The position numbers and the translations under genes were made by a program. Below are positions 1 through 6,503 of a stretch of 6,652 nt of DNA, piece after piece (the first letter of the stretch is position 1; every line of letters starts with the position of its first letter). The DNA is from JAEUJT01 sp044225205 (GTDB lineage Bacteria > Myxococcota > Myxococcia > Myxococcales > Myxococcaceae), in NCBI GenBank assembly GCA_044225205.1, contig JBGAIY010000421.1:1-6652 (forward strand). The letters are read 5' to 3'. Under the pieces are notes generated by a model. The model saw nothing but the letters and a program-made list of their open reading frames with translations, was not told the DNA's origin and did no database searches.

Positions 1-356
1 GTGTCGGTTTGGTCGATGTCGGCGCCCTGCATTTGAATGATCATCAACAGGTCGCCCGCGCCCAACGGGCCGAAGTTCGCGCTGTCGAGCGTCGTGACGT
101 CGTTCACCGCCAACAGGGTCGCTCCAGCCGCCACCGACGTCTTCAACGCCGCGTACTGGTTGACGACGACCGACGTGGCGTAGGTCTGCGCACCGTCGGT
201 ACCCATCAACGCCGAACCCGACGTGGCCGACACCGGCCTGGGCGCAAGACTCGACTTCGTCAGCGCCTCGCTCTGCGCCAATTGCTGCTGTGAACAGCCC
301 GAAACCACCGCTCCCAGGCTCAGGGCCAGGAGCGCGCGCTTCAACGCGACGTGCAA
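1..356 (-). CDS. Surface lipoprotein, AgmC-like N-terminal region (3' end beyond window)
   Basis: Partial gene whose 3' end lies beyond the left edge; 118 codons are visible. The chosen start is TTG at 356-354, supported by a GGAGG at 367-363 with a 6-nt spacer. The protein begins with a short basic n-region (K6, R7), then a hydrophobic segment, and a lipobox V18-S19-G20-C21, so it should be a signal-peptidase-II-processed lipoprotein exported by Sec. The residue after Cys is Ser, not Asp, which under the enterobacterial rule favours the outer membrane. After about 30 low-complexity residues comes a segment with VVNQYAAL, VAAGATLLAVND and GDLLMIIQMQGADID. From memory, this pattern opens many large myxobacterial cell-surface proteins annotated AgmC-like or with DUF11/Kelch domains. 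The class assignment is inference and function cannot be read from this fragment. It stands 112 bp downstream of the kinase gene and could have its own promoter. Confidence 0.8.
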   Translation of the reverse strand, partial: MHVALKRALLALSLGAVVSGCSQQQLAQSEALTKSSLAPRPVSATSGSALMGTDGAQTYATSVVVNQYAALKTSVAAGATLLAVNDVTTLDSANFGPLGAGDLLMIIQMQGADIDQTD

Positions 357-362
357 GGGAAA

Positions 363-367
363 CCTCC
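363..367 (-). promoter_or_regulatory. Shine-Dalgarno GGAGG for the TTG-started lipoprotein
   Basis: On the minus strand GGAGG is followed by TTTCCC and then TTG. This strong match with 6-nt spacing decides the unusual TTG start, which places a canonical signal peptide at the N-terminus. The first in-frame ATG lies after the lipobox and would remove it. Confidence 0.75.
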
Positions 368-383
368 AGCGTTCAAACCCCGT

Positions 384-402
384 AAAGTATTGCGACCAGT
401 AC
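384..402 (-). promoter_or_regulatory. Possible operator/-10 region upstream of the lipoprotein gene
   Basis: The minus strand carries an imperfect inverted repeat GTACTG-GTCG-CAATAC (402-387), with half-site GTAYTG and one mismatch. It overlaps a -10-like TACTTT at 389-384. An outer CCGTA/TACGG pair brackets both. No convincing -35 hexamer lies 16-18 nt upstream, so a housekeeping promoter is only weakly supported. The arrangement would suit a repressor or activator site, but a chance repeat is possible. Confidence 0.2.
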
Positions 403-468
403 GGAAGATTGCGCTGTGGGTCTTTGGTGCCGAATGTGGTTCTGCCGGAGAATGCGACGGCGGCGGGC

Positions 469-1434
469 TCAGCCCCGCGACCAGGCCTCGATTTCGGGCG
501 AGGCGCCGAACGAGTCGATGAAGCGCTTGGCGAATTCAGCCCGAGTGAAGGTGTGCTCTTGGCAACCCTTCTTTTCAATGACGAAGGTCGCGGCCAGCGC
601 GGCAATTCGGGCGGCGGTCGGCAAGGGCATGCCCCGCGAGAGGCCCAACGCGAGGCCGGCCAGGTAGGCGTCGCCCGCCCCAGTGGGGTCGACGAGCGCC
701 GCCGTCTTGGCGATCGGTATCTCCACCGGCGCCTGGCCCCGCACGAACACGCGGGAGCCTTCTTCGCCTCGCGTCATCACCGTCAGCGGAGCCGACGCAA
801 TCAGCTCGGCTTCGGTCTGGCCCGTGGCCCGAGCCATCATGCCGAATTCGTAGTCGTTGCCGACCAGCACCGCGCACCCGTCAATGCCGTTCAAGATCTG
901 AGCCTTGTCGAGCCGGGGCACCTGCTTGCCAGGGTCAAAAATGTAGCTGACGCCCGCCCGCTTGCACTCCAGGGTGTGGCGCTGCATCGACTCCGGGTCG
1001 GTCGGCGAAATGATGACCCAGTCGTTCTTCTGCAGACCAATTGACTCGAGCGACACCTCGCGCGCGTGCACCACCGCCCCAGGGTAGAAGGCGACAATTT
1101 GGTTGTTCACCTGGTCGGTGTTGATGAAGCAGCTCGCGGTGAACTCATTCGCCACCTCGCGCACCCCAACCGGGTCGATGCCGGCCCGCTTCATCCACTC
1201 CCGGTACTCGCCGAAGTCTTGGCCCGCGGCCGAGACCACCGCCGTCTTCGCGCCCAAAAGCGCCAAGGTGTAGGCGATGTTGCCCGCCGTGCCGCCCCGC
1301 AGCCGCTTCATGGAGTCGACCAAAAAGCTCACCGTCAGCATGTGCACTTTGTCGGGCAAGATGTGGTCAGAAAACCGCCCGGGGAAATTCATGATGTAGT
1401 CGTAAGCGAGCGAGCCAGTGACAACGATGCGCAC
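469..1434 (-). CDS. adoK: PfkB-family carbohydrate kinase, probable adenosine kinase
   Basis: Ribokinase/PfkB-fold kinase that likely phosphorylates adenosine to AMP with ATP in purine salvage. Numbered from the GTG at 1434 (321 residues): the N-terminal strand VVTGSLAYDY contains the substrate-binding Asp12; GGTAGN is at 47-52; the Mg/phosphate motif NDYE at 193-196; the C-terminal signature DPTGAGD at 249-255 includes the anion hole and catalytic base Asp255. The segments PGRFSDHILP, SFLVD, FYPGA and the C-terminal 'G.QE' region closely follow Mycobacterium tuberculosis adenosine kinase as I remember it (about 324 residues), which is why adenosine is preferred over a sugar. An in-frame GTG at 1449 would add five residues, but it has no good Shine-Dalgarno. 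The 1434 GTG has GAAAGG at 1447-1442 and matches the usual start before the first beta strand. The kinase assignment is firm; the substrate is inferred. Confidence 0.85.
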   Translation of the reverse strand: MRIVVTGSLAYDYIMNFPGRFSDHILPDKVHMLTVSFLVDSMKRLRGGTAGNIAYTLALLGAKTAVVSAAGQDFGEYREWMKRAGIDPVGVREVANEFTASCFINTDQVNNQIVAFYPGAVVHAREVSLESIGLQKNDWVIISPTDPESMQRHTLECKRAGVSYIFDPGKQVPRLDKAQILNGIDGCAVLVGNDYEFGMMARATGQTEAELIASAPLTVMTRGEEGSRVFVRGQAPVEIPIAKTAALVDPTGAGDAYLAGLALGLSRGMPLPTAARIAALAATFVIEKKGCQEHTFTRAEFAKRFIDSFGASPEIEAWSRG

Positions 1435-1443
1435 GGTGAGGCC

Positions 1444-1455
1444 TTTCACGTGAAA
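1444..1455. repeat. Perfect 12-bp palindrome TTTCACGTGAAA at the kinase translation start
   Basis: A perfect palindrome with a CACGTG core. Its left part, read on the minus strand, supplies the GAAAGG ribosome-binding site of the kinase gene, and it also contains the alternative GTG at 1449. A second CACGTG core occurs at 1535-1540 in the same 147-bp intergenic region. The element could be a dimeric regulator site that controls the kinase. Nothing in the sequence identifies the regulator, and a palindrome of this size may occur by chance. No convincing -35/-10 pair was found in 1435-1581. Confidence 0.35.
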
Positions 1456-1581
1456 ACTTGCAGGCTCGCCGTCTAACCGATGTGACGCGCCGTGGCGAGG
1501 CCCAGCATGTCGGCCCTCGTCAGCCCTGGGTCAGCACGTGTAACTGGCGCACTTCACTCGCGTTTCAAACCGGTGAAAACG

Positions 1582-2838
1582 TCACTCGGTCACCGAACAC
1601 CACGGCATTCGCCTTCGCACGCGCTCCACCTCGGCGCTCGGCAACGCCCCTTGGCCCAACGAGAGCCGACGCAACTTCACCAACTCCACCAGCGTCTGCG
1701 GCACGGCCGAAAACTCGTTGCCGTGGAGGTACAACAGCTCGAGGTTGCGCAGCCGCCCCAAGTCGTCAGGCAGCGAGCGCAGCCCCGAATACGAAGCATC
1801 GAGGTGAACCAGCGCGTCGTACCCTCGCTCGAACGCCCCCTCGAGGCTCAACGGCTTGGCGGGAGACGCCGACAGCATCAACCGCCGAAGCCGGCCGAGC
1901 GTCTGCAGCCCCTTCGGCAGCCGCCCGGCGGCCGTGAGCCACACTTCGTCGAGCTGGGTCAGCGCCGACAGATCGGCCGGCAGCTCGAGCGCACAGCCCG
2001 TGGCCCGAAACACCGTGAGCTTCGTCAGCCGCGTCAACCGCTCGTCGACCGACCTCACCGAATTCAAGCTCAGGTCGAGGCTCCGCAGCTCGGTCAGCCC
2101 GTAGACGACGTCGGGCATGACCGTCAGCCGGTTGCTCGACACGTCGAGCGCCTCCAACGGCAGCGCCCCCAGCTCGGCTGGCAAGCCGGTGAGCAGGTTT
2201 TCAGTGAGCACGAGCGACCGAAGGCCGTCGAGCGAGGCGATTCGCGGCGACAGCGTGCCAAGGTCGAGGTGCGAGAGCCACAGCTCCCGGCTCCAGTGGA
2301 GACCGAAGCGTTCGACCACCCCCATGAATTCGTCGGGGGTCATCACCGAAGTCAGACAGAGCAAGCCGTGGCCACCCCACAGGTGTACCTGCGCCGCGAG
2401 CGCGCCGACCGCCACACCGCACGCCTCGGCCAGCGCCGGCACCACCGAGGCGACCCGCATGGCCGAGCTTCTCGACGTCAGCTTGGCCGGGTTTCTCCGC
2501 CGCTCCTCCATCGTCAAGGGGCTCACGGTCGACAGGGTTTCACCGGCCCGGTGCCGCACCGAGGCCACCGGGTGCGCCAGCTCGAGCCCCAACAACCCCA
2601 CCACGTTTCTCGCGGCCGCCCATTCGGGCAAACGGCGCAGCCCCTCGCGCTCGACGGCGGCTTTCGCTCGGGCCAGCTGCGTGGGGTCGGGGGCGCCGTG
2701 TTCGGCGCGAATGAAGCGCACCAGCGCCGCCACCAAAGGTTCGGGCAGGTCGAACCGCTCTTCGATCGAATCGAGCGCGACGGCGACCTGCGCTGGGTCG
2801 CGGCTCGTCAGCAGCTCGACTTGCGCCCGAGCGCTCAA
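1582..2838 (-). CDS. Leucine-rich-repeat protein with HEAT-like N-terminal region
   Basis: Protein of 418 residues without signal peptide or membrane segment, so probably cytoplasmic. Residues 1-180 are helical and unassigned; a stretch around 80-105 (LELAHPVASVRHRAGETL) looks like a HEAT helix pair. From about 186 to 410 there are roughly nine or ten leucine-rich repeats of about 23 residues, with the pattern LxxLxLxxNxLxxLPxxLxxLxx. They are clearest at 206-227, 228-250, 251-273, 343-365 and 366-388; the units at 274-342 are degenerate. The end (AEVERVRRRMPWCSVTE) resembles the cap seen on other bacterial LRR proteins. LRR arrays bind proteins; no partner or enzymatic domain is visible. The start is TTG at 2838, overlapping the regulator's TGA as TTGA. 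No Shine-Dalgarno is visible, so translation is probably coupled to the upstream gene. Co-transcription suggests a shared pathway with that regulator (inference). Confidence 0.85.
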   Translation of the reverse strand: MSARAQVELLTSRDPAQVAVALDSIEERFDLPEPLVAALVRFIRAEHGAPDPTQLARAKAAVEREGLRRLPEWAAARNVVGLLGLELAHPVASVRHRAGETLSTVSPLTMEERRRNPAKLTSRSSAMRVASVVPALAEACGVAVGALAAQVHLWGGHGLLCLTSVMTPDEFMGVVERFGLHWSRELWLSHLDLGTLSPRIASLDGLRSLVLTENLLTGLPAELGALPLEALDVSSNRLTVMPDVVYGLTELRSLDLSLNSVRSVDERLTRLTKLTVFRATGCALELPADLSALTQLDEVWLTAAGRLPKGLQTLGRLRRLMLSASPAKPLSLEGAFERGYDALVHLDASYSGLRSLPDDLGRLRNLELLYLHGNEFSAVPQTLVELVKLRRLSLGQGALPSAEVERVRRRMPWCSVTE

Positions 2839-3776
2839 CCGATGTCGAAGACGGCTTTCGTGGTGAGTTCACGAAGCTCGCGGTAGCTGCGGTTCGCTTC
2901 GCGCAGCAGGTCTTCACTCGAGCGAATGCGCTCGTGGGGAAACACGGCGCCTCCGACGCGGCTGACCACCCTGATGCGGCCGTTGGGCCCCTCGACCACG
3001 ACGCGGCTCACCACTTCGTTGAGGCGGTCGCCGACAATGCGCGCCCCCTTCAAGTCGGTCTCGGGCAGCAACACCACGAACTCGTCAGAGTCGACCCGAA
3101 ACAACCGGTCGGCCCCGCGCAAGATGTTGCGAATTTCGCCAGCAACTTGCCCCAAGTACGCATCGCACGCGTCACGGCCCAACTGGTACCGCAGGCCCTG
3201 GTAGTCGTCGAACCCGAACATCAGGCAGCTCGCGGGCCGACCATACCGGCGGCTGCGCGCAAGCTCAGAATCGAGCGAGGCCTTGAGCTGCGAGTACGTG
3301 CCCGCCCCCGTCACCGGGTCGAGCGCCCGAAACTGCGCCAGTTCTTCTTCGGCCGCCATGAGCCGGCGGCGGTACTGGCGCACCATCAACGCCGAGTTGA
3401 TGCGCGTCTGCAGCTCGATGAGCTTGAACGGCTTGGTGACGTAGTCGTCGGCCCCCAGTTCCATGCCGCGAATCTTGCCGTCCATGTCTCCCATGGCGGT
3501 CAAGATGATCACGGGCAGCTCGGCCAATTCGGTGTTCTCCCGAACCGACTTCAGCACCGAGAACCCGTCGCGGCGGGGCATCATCAAGTCGAGCAGCATC
3601 AGGTCGGGCTTCTCGACCGCGAGCCGCGCCAAGGCGTCGTTGCCGTCTTCGGCTTGCACCACGCGAAAACCCGACGACTCGCACAAGTCACGCAACAAAT
3701 TTCGGGTGTGCTCATCATCGTCGACGACGAGCACCAGCTTGTTCGTCAGTTCGGCTGGGGGCAGGGGAGTCACCAC
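2835..3776 (-). CDS. Response regulator, REC plus degenerate GGDEF domain (likely c-di-GMP effector)
   Basis: A 313-residue cytoplasmic two-domain protein. The receiver (about 12-130) is complete: acidic pocket D20/D21, phosphoacceptor D63 in LLDLMMP, T93, and K115 in the KPF motif. A short helix (about 131-150) leads to a GGDEF-family domain (about 150-310). Its signature is D229-S-D-E-F233 in place of GG(D/E)EF. The usual first metal-binding Asp is Gly188, the substrate Asn position is Arg196 and the usual DxLTGLxNR start reads DPVTGAGTY. Diguanylate cyclase activity is therefore unlikely. The inhibitory-site motif R220-G-A-D223 is intact exactly five residues before the signature, so c-di-GMP binding is plausible, as in PopA and SgmT. 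The start is GTG at 3776 (a second GTG follows at 3773), with no clear Shine-Dalgarno. It lies 44 bp after dnaB and overlaps the LRR gene by 4 bp. No cognate histidine kinase is in the window. Confidence 0.93.
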   Translation of the reverse strand: MVTPLPPAELTNKLVLVVDDDEHTRNLLRDLCESSGFRVVQAEDGNDALARLAVEKPDLMLLDLMMPRRDGFSVLKSVRENTELAELPVIILTAMGDMDGKIRGMELGADDYVTKPFKLIELQTRINSALMVRQYRRRLMAAEEELAQFRALDPVTGAGTYSQLKASLDSELARSRRYGRPASCLMFGFDDYQGLRYQLGRDACDAYLGQVAGEIRNILRGADRLFRVDSDEFVVLLPETDLKGARIVGDRLNEVVSRVVVEGPNGRIRVVSRVGGAVFPHERIRSSEDLLREANRSYRELRELTTKAVFDIG

Positions 3777-3820
3777 AACGGGCCAGAGTCTAGACGCTTT
3801 CGCCTTCGCCGGCTCGGTTT

Positions 3821-5179
3821 TTACCCCTGAAAATCACGCGCCCGGCTCTCGAACCGCGTGTATTCGCCCAAGAACACCAGGTCGACCGAGCCCACCGGGC
3901 CGTTTCGCTGCTTGGCGATGATGAGCTCGACCGGTATCGCCGAACGCGCGGTCGTCGGCGGCGCTTCGCCTTCTTCGCCCTCGTCTTCACGGTGAATGAA
4001 CATCACCACGTCGGCGTCTTGCTCGATGGCGCCCGACTCGCGCAAGTCTGAGAGCATGGGCTTGCCGCCTTTGCGCTCTTCGACTTTTCGGTTCAGCTGA
4101 CTGAGCGCAATGATCGGCACGTCGAGCTCTTTCGCCAATTGCTTGAGCGCGCGCGAAATTTCAGAAACCTCGAGCTGGCGGCTCTCGACCTTGCCTTTTT
4201 GGTGCATCAGCTGGAGGTAGTCGATGACGATGAGCCCCATCGTGCCTTCTTTTTGCTTGAGCCGCCGGGCCTTGGCGCGCAAGTCGAACGACGACAAACC
4301 GCCCGAGTCGTCGACGAAGAACTTCAAATTGAAAAGCTCGGCGGCCGACTGCTGAATGCGCTCTTCGTCGGCCGGCGACAGGCGGCCACCGCGCAGCTTC
4401 TTCATGTCGACCTTGGCGTGGGTGGCCAACAAACGCGTCACGAGCTGAACCGACGGCATTTCGAGCGAAAACACCGCGACGGCTTTCTCTTCTTTCGCCG
4501 CCACGTGCAGTGCAATGTTCATGGCGAGCGACGTTTTGCCGATGCCCGGTCGGGCCGCCAAAATGATGAGTTCGCCGCCGTGCAAGCCCGTGAGCTGGTT
4601 GTCGAGGTCGATGAAGCCGGTGCTCGTGCCGGTAATGCCGCTCGCGTTCTTCTTCATCTGATCGAGCAGCGTGAGCGCTGGCTCCATCAGCTCCGACATG
4701 ACGATCAGGTCACCGGCGCGGCGCTTCTCGGCGATCTGAAAGACCTTGCGCTCGGCCTCGTCGAGCAGCTCGAGCACTTCGCCGGTCTCTTGCGACGCGA
4801 GCTCGAGAATTTCACGCCCCGCCAACGCCAACAGCCGCCGGGTCGACTGGTTTTTGATGATGCGCGCGTAGTCGACCGCGTTGTTGCTGAACGGCACCAT
4901 CTGGTCGAGCTGCGAGAGGTACGTGGGGCCGCCCACGCTCGCCAACTGACCCTTGGTCTTCAGTTCTTCAGAAATGGTGAGCGGGTCGACCCGCTCTTGG
5001 CGCCCGTCGAGCGCCAGCATCGCCGCGAAAATTTGCCCGTGCGCCTGGTTCGAAAAGTCGTCGGCGATGACGACCTCGGCCACATCAGACAACACCGAGT
5101 TGTCCATGATGATGGCGCCCAGCACGGCCCGCTCGGCGGCCAAGTCTTCGTGCACCCGCGGCTGAAAACCAGAACTCAT
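3821..5179 (-). CDS. dnaB: Replicative DNA helicase DnaB
   Basis: Hexameric 5'-3' helicase that unwinds DNA at the replication fork and recruits primase. The protein is 452 residues, close to the 471 of E. coli. The N-terminal helical domain is about 10-110, followed by the linker to about 175. The RecA-like C-terminal ATPase has Walker A ARPGIGKTS (209-217), catalytic Glu240 in SLEM, Walker B LIVIDYLQL (316-324), the SQLNR motif (360-364), the LSDLRESGAIEQDAD block (376-390) and the arginine-finger hairpin K423-Q-R425-NGPVG. A 17-residue acidic/proline-containing loop (about 398-414) precedes the last strands. No intein interrupts the usual insertion sites. The start is ATG at 5179; the upstream AGCAGCCT is a poor Shine-Dalgarno. 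It follows rplI by 91 bp, with a strong hairpin in the gap, in the common rpsF-rpsR-rplI-dnaB order. Confidence 0.98.
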   Translation of the reverse strand: MSSGFQPRVHEDLAAERAVLGAIIMDNSVLSDVAEVVIADDFSNQAHGQIFAAMLALDGRQERVDPLTISEELKTKGQLASVGGPTYLSQLDQMVPFSNNAVDYARIIKNQSTRRLLALAGREILELASQETGEVLELLDEAERKVFQIAEKRRAGDLIVMSELMEPALTLLDQMKKNASGITGTSTGFIDLDNQLTGLHGGELIILAARPGIGKTSLAMNIALHVAAKEEKAVAVFSLEMPSVQLVTRLLATHAKVDMKKLRGGRLSPADEERIQQSAAELFNLKFFVDDSGGLSSFDLRAKARRLKQKEGTMGLIVIDYLQLMHQKGKVESRQLEVSEISRALKQLAKELDVPIIALSQLNRKVEERKGGKPMLSDLRESGAIEQDADVVMFIHREDEGEEGEAPPTTARSAIPVELIIAKQRNGPVGSVDLVFLGEYTRFESRARDFQG

Positions 5180-5205
5180 AGGCTGCTTTTAACCCCAGAA
5201 ACTGA

Positions 5206-5242
5206 CGAGCCGCACCAAACCGAAATGGTTCGGCGCGGCTCG
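5206..5242 (-). terminator. 16-bp RNA hairpin between rplI and dnaB (attenuator or terminator-like)
   Basis: In minus-strand RNA the arms 5242-5227 and 5221-5206 pair over 16 positions around the loop AUUUC, with only two G-U wobbles (5234/5214 and 5231/5217). On the plus strand the same positions would be A-C mismatches, so the continuous helix exists only in the sense transcript. It begins 28 nt after the rplI stop and ends 26 nt before the dnaB ATG. The following sequence (GUCAGUUUCUGGGG) has only a weak U-run. Partial termination, mRNA 3'-end protection for the ribosomal message, or control of dnaB translation are the plausible roles. Confidence 0.6.
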
Positions 5243-5270
5243 AGAGCCACACGTACAGCGGGTACGAAGC

Positions 5271-5723
5271 TTACGCTTGCGCTTCGCCCTTCACGTTGAC
5301 CGTGATCTTCGCGTGCACGTCGCGGTGCAGGCGCAGTTCGACTTCGAACGTGCCCACCGTGCGAATGGGGTCGACGAGGTGAATGACCCGGCGGTCGAGC
5401 TTGTGACCCGCCGCGGCCAACGCCTCGGCGATGTCGAGCGCGGTGACCGAGCCGAACAACTTGTCTTGTTCACCGACCTTGCGGCTGATGTTCACCGCCA
5501 CGTTGGCGAGCTTCTTCGCTTCGTCGGCCGCCGCGCCCTTGAGCTTCTGTTGACGCAGCTCGATGACCTGCTTCTCGTGCTCGAGGTGAGCCACGTTCGC
5601 CGCCGAGGCCAACATGCCCAGGTTGCGGGGCAGCAAGAAGTTGCGAGCGTAACCGTCTTTGACGTTCACGATCTCGCCCGACTTGCCCAGGTTGTACACG
5701 TCTTCTCGCAAAATGATCTTCAT
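5271..5723 (-). CDS. rplI: 50S ribosomal protein L9
   Basis: Large-subunit protein that binds 23S rRNA near the L1 stalk and reaches towards the neighbouring ribosome, supporting frame maintenance. With the ATG at 5723 the protein has 150 residues (E. coli 149) and begins MKIILREDVYNLGKSGE, the canonical L9 N-terminus. The family signature runs from G13 through V18, G24-Y25, N28-F29-L30 to G35. The long connecting helix is Glu/Lys/Ala-rich (about 42-75), and the C-terminal domain ends in VKGEAQA. A GTG at 5732 would add three residues and overlap the rpsR stop; ATG is preferred because it matches the family start and has a GGGTGAG upstream. The gap to rpsR is 5 bp, so translation is probably coupled. 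Confidence 0.98.
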   Translation of the reverse strand: MKIILREDVYNLGKSGEIVNVKDGYARNFLLPRNLGMLASAANVAHLEHEKQVIELRQQKLKGAAADEAKKLANVAVNISRKVGEQDKLFGSVTALDIAEALAAAGHKLDRRVIHLVDPIRTVGTFEVELRLHRDVHAKITVNVKGEAQA

Positions 5724-5728
5724 GACGC

Positions 5729-6019
5729 TCACCCAGCCAAAACGATGTAGGGAATGAGGGCCAAGCCGCGCGACATTTTCACGGCTTTGGCGACGGCCCG
5801 TTGGTGCTTCGAGCAGTTGCCCGAAATGCGACGGGGTATGATCTTGCCGCGCTCGGTGACGAAGTACTTGAGCGTCGACTGGTCTTTGAAGTCGACCTTC
5901 GCGTTCTTGTCAGCACAGAACCGGCACACGCGGCGGCGTGAAAAACCACGGCCTCCACGCTTCTCGTCGTCGCCGCCCTTGTCGTCTTTCTTCTCTCGCT
6001 TCTCGAAATTGTCTCGCAT
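5729..6019 (-). CDS. rpsR: 30S ribosomal protein S18, zinc-binding (C+) form
   Basis: Small-subunit protein that forms a heterodimer with S6 on the 16S rRNA platform. It is 96 residues, slightly longer than many because of a charged Lys/Asp/Gly-rich N-terminal extension (about 1-27). The core has C32-x-x-C35 and C69-x-x-H72, the putative zinc ligands of the C+ type; zinc-free paralogues lose these. Conserved blocks are LKYFVTERGKIIPRR (50-64), TGN-like ISGNC (65-69) and HQRAVAKAVK (72-81). The ATG at 6019 has AGGAG at 6032-6028 with an 8-nt spacer. It begins 20 bp after the rpsF stop; no ssb or priB lies between, unlike many firmicutes (ssb) and enterobacteria (priB). Confidence 0.98.
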   Translation of the reverse strand: MRDNFEKREKKDDKGGDDEKRGGRGFSRRRVCRFCADKNAKVDFKDQSTLKYFVTERGKIIPRRISGNCSKHQRAVAKAVKMSRGLALIPYIVLAG

Positions 6020-6039
6020 GGTCGTATCTCCTGTCGGCG

Positions 6040-6498
6040 TCAGCCGTTGTCCATGTCGTTGTCAAAACCGCCGTCGAACTCGCCGCCCATGTCTTCACGC
6101 TCGGCGCCACCAAACGGCTTGTTGTCGTCGACGTCACCGGCCAGCTTCAGGTCTTCTTGCTCGGCCATGGTCGAAGGGTCGATGTCGTCAGCCAACCGCT
6201 TCGACATGTAGCGCGACACTTCGTCGAGGTTGCGCAGGTTGCGCTCGAGTTCGGCCACCAGGTTCGAACCACCCAGGTAGTGCGCGTGAATGTAAATGGC
6301 GCGGGGCTGCTTCGCGACCGGGTACATGGTCTTCTTCTTGCCCCACAACGTGAAGCGAATGAACTTGCCGCCATCGCGATTCACGATGCCGCGCACGCGT
6401 TCTTTCACCTTGTCGACGTTCTCGTCGGTGAGATCGGGTTTCACCAGAAACACGGTCTCGTATTCGCGCATCTTCGCGCTCTTCGCTGCTTCTGCCAT
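6040..6498 (-). CDS. rpsF: 30S ribosomal protein S6 with acidic C-terminal tail
   Basis: Small-subunit platform protein that binds S18. It has 152 residues. The ferredoxin-like core occupies about 10-105: REYETVFLVKPDL (11-23), the basic LWGKKKTMYPVAK block (51-63), and the strand AIYIHAHYLGG (67-77). After LADDIDPS the tail to residue 152 is disordered-looking and Asp/Glu/Gly-rich: 11 acidic against 2 basic residues in the last 32. E. coli S6 also ends in Glu residues, which RimK extends, but this tail is longer. The ATG at 6498 is supported by GGGGAGAG at 6511-6504; an internal ATG at 6471 (MREYETVF) has less support. It is the first gene of the ribosomal cluster in the window, and its leader is structured. 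Confidence 0.98.
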   Translation of the reverse strand: MAEAAKSAKMREYETVFLVKPDLTDENVDKVKERVRGIVNRDGGKFIRFTLWGKKKTMYPVAKQPRAIYIHAHYLGGSNLVAELERNLRNLDEVSRYMSKRLADDIDPSTMAEQEDLKLAGDVDDNKPFGGAEREDMGGEFDGGFDNDMDNG

Positions 6499-6503
6499 GT
6501 GTT

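Noticed and set aside
461..477. GC-rich hairpin over the kinase stop codon as a terminator
   Set aside because: GCGGGGC-TGA-GCCCGC can fold with one bulge, but no T-run follows, so it is not supported as a terminator.
223..1044. Plus-strand 273-codon open frame opposite the kinase and lipoprotein genes
   Set aside because: It spans two minus-strand genes and their gap, with biased composition and no motif; a shadow frame.
1540..1570. TTGAAA (1570-1565) with a TTACAC/GTTACA as a kinase promoter
   Set aside because: The spacer would be 18-19 nt, the -10 match is weak, and it lies over 100 nt from the kinase start; not distinguishable from chance.
1492..2886. Plus-strand 464-codon open frame opposite the LRR gene
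   Set aside because: Its product is Arg/Gln/His-rich without any family motif, and it is antisense to a gene with clear LRR periodicity. Such frames are common opposite high-GC genes.
2934..3830. Plus-strand 298-codon open frame opposite the response regulator
   Set aside because: Antisense to an unmistakable REC domain, with low-information composition.
3821..5179. Intein within DnaB
   Set aside because: DnaB is a common intein host, but the protein has normal length and its motifs run without interruption.
4139..5299. Plus-strand 386-codon open frame opposite dnaB
   Set aside because: It mirrors the codon structure of dnaB, shows no recognisable domain and no supported start.
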